A DNA stretch of 64,000 nucleotides from the NCBI RefSeq assembly GCF_037176765.1, contig NC_090024.1, positions 59,316,861-59,380,860 of the forward strand. The letters run 5' to 3'. This stretch comes from Anolis sagrei (Eukaryota; Chordata; Lepidosauria; Squamata; Anolidae). Every line of letters starts with the position of its first letter. Positions within the stretch are counted from its first letter, which is position 1. The notes under the pieces are model-generated. The model did not search any database. It had not been told where the DNA came from and saw only the letters and a program-made list of their open reading frames with translations. This document shows positions 43,832-64,000 of this stretch, piece after piece. A program made the position numbers and the translations under genes.

Positions 43832-44090
43832 GCGGTGGTGCAGTGGGTTAAACCCCTGTGCTGGCAGGACTGAAGACCGACAGGTCACAGGTTCAAATCC
43901 AGCGAGAGGCGGATGAGCTCCCTCTATCAACTCCAGCTGCTCATGCGGGGACATGAGAGAAGCCTCCCACAAGGATGATAAAAACATCAAATCATCCGGG
44001 CGTCCCCTGGGCAACATCCTTGCAGACGGCCAATTCTCTCACACCAGAAACGACTTGCAATTTCTCAAGTTGCGCCTGACACGACAAAAA
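43832..44090 (+). mobile_element. tRNA-derived SINE, CTGACACG-tail family
   Basis: Head GGTGGTGCAGTGGGTTAAAC, B box GGTTCAAATCC, body GGGGACATGAGAGAAGCCTC, tail TTGCGCCTGACACGAC. An extra SINE head of 22 bp precedes it at 43810-43831. Confidence 0.85.
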
Positions 44091-44487
44091 ACAAACACGA
44101 TTCTACTTAAAACAGGCACCCTCAAACTCCAACTTTCCAGCTATTTGGGCCTCCAACTCCCAGAAACTCTAACCAGCTTGATAAATAGCCAGGAATTCTG
44201 GGAGTTGGTGGCCAAAAGTTGGGGGGGGGGGCAGAATTTGAGATGCCTGACTTAAGAGAATGTGATGCTTCCTTTTTTTTATAAGAGTTAAGGCTCAGTA
44301 CTTACAGTGACTTGTGGATAAGCTGACACAGGTCTTTGGGTTGATTTTTTCACTGACATTTCTAGGCTCATACATGAGAATATATGGTAATTTTAAAAAC
44401 ATTCTAATGTCAAGCATATACAACAGCTCTAAAATGTATCCACCAAGTGATCCTAAATGAAAAATGTAGGTACTACCCAATTCCTTA

Positions 44488-44826
44488 GGGGGGCCTTGGT
44501 GGCACAGTGGGTTAAACTGCTGAGCTGCTGAACTTGCTGACTGAAAGTTCAGCGGTTCAAATCCACGGAGCGGGGTAAGCTCCCGTCATTATCCCCAGCT
44601 CCTGCCAACCTAGCAGTTCAAAAACATGCAAATGTGAGTAGACCAATGGGTTACCACTCAGACGGGAAGGTAATGGCGCTCCATGTAGTCATGCCGGCCA
44701 CATCACCTAGGAGGTGTCTACGGACAATGCCAGCTCCTTGACTTAGAAATGCAAAATGAGCACCACCCCCCAGAATCGGACTCGGCTAGACTTAATGTCA
44801 AGGGGAAACCTTTACCTTTACTTTAC
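44488..44826 (+). mobile_element. Sauria-type SINE, full length
   Basis: Head GCCTTGGTGGCACAGTGGGT, B box GGTTCAAATCCACGG, body GGAAGGTAATGGCGCTCCAT, tail CAGAATCGGACTCGGCTAGA and CTTTACCTTTACTTTACCC. Confidence 0.88.
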
Positions 44827-45940
44827 CCAATCCTTTGTCTCCGTGGCAGTCTCACACACCGAAGGAGGAAAGATGATCTGTCCTGATGAGAAACTATAAA
44901 GTTTCTTTTGATTTTCCCCTTCCAATTGTGTTCCCATTCAATATTCAAACTATTAAAACCCAAATCATATTCTTCTGTTGTATTACGGATGCATCCCACT
45001 GACACGTTTGTAGAATACAAAGATACACGATTTGTGTAATTAGGTTGACCCTCCCATATACTGATGGGAAAATATGAAGTAAGGGAGATACAAGAACGGT
45101 AGACATTAACATCACAATGGAATATATTCTTAAATGGAAGAACTGAGTCAAAACAGTACTACAGATTTTTATTTTAGAAAGAGAATATGAGAGAATAAGA
45201 AACAAAGCATGGAGAGAATAAGAAACAAAAAATTGAAAGTTAAAGGCAGAAAATAGAAAACAGAACACAATTTTTAAGGAAAACATTCAAAACATGAATA
45301 CATACAGATTTTGCATGGAGGAAAAAAACAGAATAGAAACAGAGCTTTGGCATATGTATGAAATACTCTTATAGAACCCTTAATTGAAAAACAGCTCATA
45401 CATTGAACCTGACAGTCAGTACCCAACTAAATACACATGGTAGTGCATTAATTTTAGAGAGTACACATACCATTAAACAGCAGGGTTTCCTTATGTTTAC
45501 ATGGGAGACCCTACAATGAAAGAATCACTATCCTTTCTAAACTGGGGGGAAATCAGCAGTTGAAATTCAGGGGAATAATTCTCAATTGGCCCCATCATAG
45601 ATACTTTATATTGTGATATGAATGTTGTCAAGTGTGAATCCGTAAACTTGAAGGAAATATAGCAGAATGGAAGGATAGGTGTTCAGGTGGATACAGGTGC
45701 AAAGGACTTTCGCCTTTTCACTTAAAATGATTACCCAGTGCCTGGTCTGTGCACAGAAATCTAGGGATCAAGAACTATAATTCTAAGCCGGATTTCTTCC
45801 AGAAAGCTAGTTTTCTGTGTGTATATTTTAATATGAAGGAGTATTCAAGTATGCAAACCCACCACCTGCAGATCAAAGTGCTACAAACAGAAACAGGATT
45901 ATGGCCTCAGAGGAATATTAGTCTGTAGAAATGAGCTAGA

Positions 45941-46683
45941 CTTGTGTTTCTCAACCTGGAGGTCGAGACCCCGGGGGGGGGGGGGGGTGGTCGTGAGAGG
46001 GGTGCCAGAGGGGTCGCCAAAAACCATCAGAAAACACAATATTTTGTTGGTCATAGGGGTTCTGTGTGGGAAGTTTGACCCAATTATATTGTTGTTAGGG
46101 TACAGAATGCTCTTTGATTGTAGGTGAACCATAAAACCCAGCAATTACAACACCCAAATGTCAATGTCTATTTTCCCCAAACTCCACCAGTGTTCACATT
46201 TGGGCATATTGAGTATTCATGCCAAGTTTGGTCCAGACCCATCATTGTTTGAGTCCACAGGGCTTTCTGGATGTAGGTGAACTACAACTTCAAAACTCAA
46301 AGTCAATGCCCACCAAACCCTTCCAGTATTTTCTATAAGTCATGGGAGTTCTGCATGCCAAGTTTGGTTCAATACCATCATTAGTGGAGTTCAGAATGCT
46401 CTTTGAGTGTAGGTTAACTATAAATCCAACAATTACAACTCCCAAATAACAAAATCAATCTCCCCCAAGTCCCACCAGTATTCAAATGTGGGCATAGCCG
46501 ATATTTGTGCCAAATTTTGTCCAGTGAATGAAAATATATCTTGCAGATATTTACATTACAATTCATAACAGTAGCAAAATTACAGTTATGAAAGTAGCAA
46601 CGGAAATATTTTTATGTTTGGGGGTCACCACAACATGAGTTGTGCCTTAAGGGGTTGTGGCATTAGGAAGGTTGAGAACTACT
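45941..46683. mobile_element. Non-autonomous hAT element, about 740 bp
   Basis: Similar inverted ends (TGTTTCTCAACCTGGAGGTC; reverse AGTAGTTCTCAACCTTCCTA) within a perfect 8-bp duplication GAGCTAGA (45933-45940 and 46684-46691). A 19-base G run lies at about 45971-45988. The interior has repeated AACTACAACTCC blocks and no transposase. Confidence 0.85.
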
Positions 46684-47730
46684 GAGCTAGACATTTCACA
46701 AGGGGAGGCTCCCTATCGTTTTTGTAAAAATCCTAATGCAGCTGTAGGTTGACATTTCTGATTTTATGAAAACGGATGGAGTGCCTTCACCTGAGGAAAA
46801 CATCTCATCCATTTATGACAAAGGTGATGGGAGATGGATCATGTTCAGCTCTTGCTTGCTGTGGAAAAGAAAAGATCTATGACAGGAAATAGAAGGTTTG
46901 GTGCCCCCTTCTTTTTATGCTGACGAAACACAAAACTTCTACAGCTGCTTAAAAAAAATCTACCAAGAGTTTTACATTTTTCTTGCATAACACCAAGTTT
47001 CTCCAGAAGTCACTCTGATAAGCATCCGGGTATCCTTTAACTTGTGTCTTATGAGAAAGCTTCTCAACTAAAGAATAACTACCAACACTTAAATCTTGCT
47101 CTTTGTTTTACTAAGCAGAAATATTTTTTTACAGGTAAATGAATAAACATGTACAGCACGTCACAGTAAATTGTCTAAAGTGGCATGTAAAAATCCAAAT
47201 TATTCACTGAAAGGTCTAATGCAATAAAAAAGGTATCAACAACAACAAATATACCTGACCTGGTAAATTTCTTATACTTATATATATATATTAACAAGGA
47301 GAATGCTTACTTCATTATTGCTATTAGACCATGCCTCCGAGCTATAAAGTATAAAAAACATATTCCAGTTACATAAAATACAGTACTCATCACCGGCATA
47401 ATCTAATATAAAAATACCTTTTGACATTTACAGGCTAGCGGTTTCTTCTCTAAGGTGTGCATGAGAGGATGGAAGTGGGGAAGATAATTCAAATCCATGT
47501 GGCACCAGTTGGCGGCACTAAGCCACTCTCATTATACAAGGCAAGGGCATTTCGCTCACAGGACAGACAAGGGCACCTCTGGAAAGATCTGGTGATAGGA
47601 ACACACTCATGATCATGTAGTCACAGGTTGATCCCTCATACGGTTACTTTTGAGAAGGTTCAAGGGTTTGTAACTTTGAATAGCTATGACTTGTGACAAA
47701 TCAGTTAAGTTGGTGCAAATACTCTTAACA

Positions 47731-47867
47731 CAGTGGTTCTCAACCTGTGGGTCTTCAGATGTTTTGGCCTTCAACTTCCAGAAATCCTAACAGCTGGTAA
47801 ACTGGCTGGGATTTTTCTGGCAGTTGTAGGCCAAAACACTTGGGCACCCACAAGTTGAGAACCACTG
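47731..47867. mobile_element. Palindromic hAT MITE
   Basis: Ends CAGTGGTTCTCAACCTGTGG and CACAAGTTGAGAACCACTG; flanks TCTTAACA / TCTTAACG. The two halves fold into one long hairpin. Confidence 0.9.
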
Positions 47868-50052
47868 TCTTAACGAAGCTTGCTTCAAATGGAGTTTAGT
47901 TTTAACTTTTGTAAATTGTGTCTTGTGAAGAAAAAAAAATGCAGGTAGGGTAAACCTGCTCAGACCAACGAAGGAATGTGAAAGATAAATTAAATACATT
48001 ATATCTAGTTATAAATCACAATTAGTGATCAACACTACTTCACATAGGTACATTTCATTTGTCTCTCTCTCATACTTTCTCCAAGGAGTATTTCCCATTA
48101 TGTTCAGATCCAAGATGGTTCCTCGTGTTTTCTGCACTCAGTACTTGTATGCCATATATATTCAAAGGCAGTACTACTTCTGTTTTCTATATCTATTGTT
48201 CTTTGTGAGTGGAAACCAGGATGGAAACAATCCTTCTGTCACTGCAAGCGCTGACTCTAGCACTGCTGTTGTTAGTTTCTTGTCCTGTTCATCTCTCACA
48301 ACTCCGATACTGAACAGTGTGAAAATCTATTGCAAGTATCTCAAGAAAACATTGAATTCTAAATCCAGAAAAAAAACAGACCTTAAATACTGCAATATTA
48401 AGACATACATACTCATGCAGTATATGGCTACATCATGACAAAATCAGTAAATCATAAAATAACTTGCCATCTTAAAAATATGATCTCCAAAGAAAGAAAA
48501 TGAGGGTTGAAGAAATGTCCCCACAACATTCAGTGTTACTATAAAATTAAAGCAGCAATATAGCTCCTAATATACTGTTTTCCTCCAAAAAGCAGCAAAT
48601 TTAATTGCTGGAATGAAGTGATTTTTTTTAGTGACCAGATAAAGGAAGCAATTTGATCTAGCAACAACAACATATAACTAACAGTCCAAGGAATGGACCT
48701 ATTCACACTGGAATACGAGTTATATTTGGTACACCATATAAATAATCACTCAATTGTGGAGGTGAGTAAGTAACTCTTTCTTGCACAGTGTTCAACATGA
48801 TCACCAGAAATAACCAGAGAGCTCTGAATCAGGGAAAAAATGGATTTCTAACTCTATGCGCCATTAGCATAATGGAGCTGGTCAATGCAAGTAAAACACA
48901 CACACCAGATTCAAAATGTAAATAGATAAGGCTTTTAGAAGGAAAAAGTGCACTACTCCTGCTTTGCAGAATTACACAACTCTAAAGCATTTAGGAAAAA
49001 ATGCTATTCCAAAAACAAAACCCGAGACCCACATGTGCTTTTTAAAAAAACTCACTAAAATGATGTGTGAAAAGTAATTCTACACTGCTATGATACCTGA
49101 AAAGCTTCAAAGATGGAGGAAGGTTATAGCAACACCGAAGATTTAGAATACCACATGGCAAGTTGTCTTATATTCAACCTAAATTTTAGCAACATGAATG
49201 ATAATTTGTAAACACCTTGTAAAAGCAAGGCTAATAGGCCACAGTACGATTTTAAACGGATATAAACGTGCCTAACACAGTAAATAAGGACTTTAAAAAT
49301 AAACATTTGGCTGAAAAATAGAAGAATATTTCTAAATTTAACATGAATATGGAGGCAGGTTTTGTTATTCACAGATACCTGTACAAAAACTCAAATAAAT
49401 AGGTCTGTTGTGCTGTGACTGTGCTGGGCATCGTTTTTACCAGCTAGATTCTTGCTGGATTCTGAGCAAAAAATTATATATCATTTCTGCCTATGTACAG
49501 TTCGAAACAACTATATAGAACTGTTTAATGAAAACGTGGTTCCCTCTTACTATAAAAAGAAAAAAATATTCAGAAACAGAAAAAAAAATCCTACTTGTGA
49601 AAACTGCCACAGTATTTTAGTAGGAAATCAAAGTGTGCTTATTATAGGCTCAATTTGTACAATCACAGGCTAATATGTTCAGCTTGGCTTAGAAACCAAA
49701 CTAAACATTAACATACACCCCAATACCACCCCCACCCCACCCCCAGGTTCACCAGCACTAGAATATAAGGTTTTTTAACTCTGGGGCTAGTTCTCCAGCA
49801 CGAACCCCACCATCCAGTAGGGGCTGACTTCTAGCTCCCACTTTTAAAATTAGGGTTTGCACAGGAGAAGTTGCGCCTGAATTTAGTCACGTAACCTTTT
49901 TGGTTAATTTTGTCCTTAATCAGTGAGACTGGAACATTCTTCTGCCACCAGTTCTACAAGTCCTCCCTGGCACAGGTGGTTTTCCAGGAGAAAAGTGGAC
50001 CTCCCTCGTAACAGAGAGTTCAGGAGTTGTTCAGAAGGGAAGAGGTGAGGCT

Positions 50053-62656
<12,604 letters not shown>

Positions 62657-63507
62657 CTATGAGAAGAAGCAAAACATTTTTAAACACAAAATTGAAAGGA
62701 TTATATGTTGCATTAGTACAGTTTCTGTATAACAAAGATGGGTACAAGCACTTGGAGGAGATTGCATCTCCAAGTGAATACACCCTGAACATTCAGTACT
62801 CAAATGCACATTCAGTGTAAAATGGCACAGCCAATTTCAATAATGGGTTAGATTTGTTGGTTTCAAAAAGGGATAGAATTGTGGACAGAATAACTGCATT
62901 TTTAATGCCTGAATAACTTCCTAAAACCTGGGAAATACTATATTTTTACACACACACACTTACACACACACACTCGTCTAAATGATATTGCACTATACAC
63001 AGTTCATGCACTGTGGGAAACTATAAACTTCTTTTGATAAAAATGCTTTCCAAAGTTGAATGGAGGGGGGGGGGGATCTCAATGTAACGTTTACTGACTT
63101 GTCTATATTATGCATGCAGTTATGTGGTTAGTAACCACAGATACCCATGAAATTATGTTTACAAAGCATGGTTAACAGGTAGGTTGACTATTTATCACTT
63201 CCTATATAAGTTTGCCACTATAGATCCATTGGTGAAGGATTTTAGAGTACAATTGCACTCATTTCCCACTAGCAAGTACACCAAAGGCAACTGGCCGACA
63301 ACTATATGAACATTGGATTAGATAACATGTTATCTGATCTAGCATAGATCTTATTATGTTTTTGATTTTATGGAGGAAGTTGGATTCAAACTTATACTCT
63401 GAATAGAGACAGTGAAATCAATAGGACTTAATTTTGTTCTGACATATATTAAGTTCCATTGAATTTAGTATGCTTGTTCTAAGAGTAACTGAATCTAATT
63501 CAGAGAA

Positions 63508-63604
63508 TATTGTGTTGTCGAAGGCTTTGATGGCCAGAATCACTGGGTGCTGTGAGTTTTCCGGGCTGTATGGCCATGTTCCAGAAGCATTATCTCCTGA
63601 TGTT
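63508..63604 (-). repeat. Unclassified retroelement fragment
   Basis: Reverse of GGAGATAATGCTTCTGGAAC, ATGGCCATACAGCCCGGAAA and GCCTTCGACAACAC: same family as 20218-20400. Confidence 0.65.
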
Positions 63605-63715
63605 TATTATTATTTATCTACTGCATTTATATTCCGCCTTTCTCACCCCCAATAGGACTCAGAGCGGATCACAGAACACATATACGGCAAACATTCAATG
63701 CCATTAAATAGACAG
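63605..63715 (-). repeat. LINE 3' tail
   Basis: TTATTATTATTTATCTACTG, ATTCCGCCTTTCTCACCCCC and AATAGGACTCAGAGCGGATC: reverse of the recurrent tail, abutting the previous fragment. Confidence 0.65.
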
Positions 63716-63744
63716 GACAGACAACAGATAGAGATTTTTTTTTC

Positions 63745-64000
63745 CCAACTTCGGTGTCCTGGAGGTTGTGCTCGACTCCAGCCACAGGGAGTGCTGTTGC
63801 TCTATCCTCTATGACGAAGAGTCTTGTTCACAGACTTCCTCCAATCATAGCCATTTTTCTGGTATTCCCTTTATGGTGCCATAAAACACCTCCCTGCTTA
63901 AACGGTGCCTAACTTCTCTACTCTCAGCTCATAGCTGTTTTTGAACTCCTTTGGTTTTCCCCTGACATTAAGTCCACTCGTGTCTGGCTCTGGGGGTTGG
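63745..64000 (-). mobile_element. Bov-B/Sauria-type repeat, cut by the window edge
   Basis: The right end in reverse reads CCAGAGCCAGACACGAGTGG then ACTTAATGTCAGGGGAAAAC, the Bov-B-like tail shared with the Sauria SINEs. The rest (with GCACCGTTTAAGCAGGGAGG in reverse) differs from the SINE body and is probably LINE 3' UTR. Confidence 0.5.

Larger units (their letters stand above)
43120..50052. other. Spacer between CABYR promoter and TTC39C stop, partly TTC39C 3' UTR
   Basis: 43.4-44.8 kb is three SINEs nearly in a row; 45.9-46.7 kb a hAT element. 44830-45930 and 47880-50052 are unique AT-rich sequence; the part next to 50052 should be TTC39C 3' UTR, but no single polyadenylation site stands out. 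A one-arm MITE lies at 43150-43215. Confidence 0.5.
62657..64000 (-). other. TTC39C intron, continues beyond the window
   Basis: Mostly unique to 63500, with a (CA)n run near 62945-62975 and a 10-base G run at 63066-63075; then repeats to the window edge. No further TTC39C exon is recognised. Confidence 0.55.

Overview
The window looks like nuclear DNA of a squamate reptile. It carries vertebrate split genes, tRNA-derived SINEs with Bov-B-like tails, CR1, L2-like, L1 and RTE/Bov-B LINE fragments, and many short palindromic hAT elements. Three host genes are recognisable, all by protein homology recalled from memory rather than a database search. OSBPL1A (+ strand, C-terminal six coding exons, 258-18072), CABYR (- strand, complete coding region, 35927 down to 26112, with a probable promoter near 43.0 kb) and TTC39C (- strand, C-terminal seven coding exons, 62656 down to 50053). 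The order and orientations (OSBPL1A tail-to-tail with CABYR, TTC39C upstream of CABYR on the same strand) match the mammalian OSBPL1A-CABYR-TTC39C neighbourhood, which supports all three calls. Layout: 0-19.2 kb is the 3' part of OSBPL1A with its 3' UTR; its introns hold an L1 copy with a nested Bov-B piece, a mariner with a second, fold-back mariner inside it, hAT elements and SINEs. 19.2-25.2 kb is intergenic, with an old RTE/Bov-B LINE. 25.2-43.0 kb is CABYR: RII-like docking domain, a long acidic/proline-rich coding region with a Pro-Glu hexanucleotide repeat, a second coding region joined in frame, and a putative 3' UTR exon. The CABYR promoter has a TATA box, a GC box and a full palindromic CRE, as expected for a testis-type promoter. 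43-50 kb is repeat-rich spacer and probably TTC39C 3' UTR. 50-64 kb is the TTC39C C-terminal half. The genes do not form one pathway: OSBPL1A is a sterol-binding contact-site protein, CABYR a sperm flagellar fibrous-sheath protein, TTC39C a poorly understood TPR protein. No bacterial-type system, CRISPR array or new multi-gene system is visible. The observations most worth checking are a GG instead of GT splice donor in TTC39C, an in-frame fusion of the two CABYR coding regions, a Pro-Glu repeat expansion in CABYR, a duplicated CABYR exon end, and a 94-bp perfect palindrome just inside the CABYR transcription unit.
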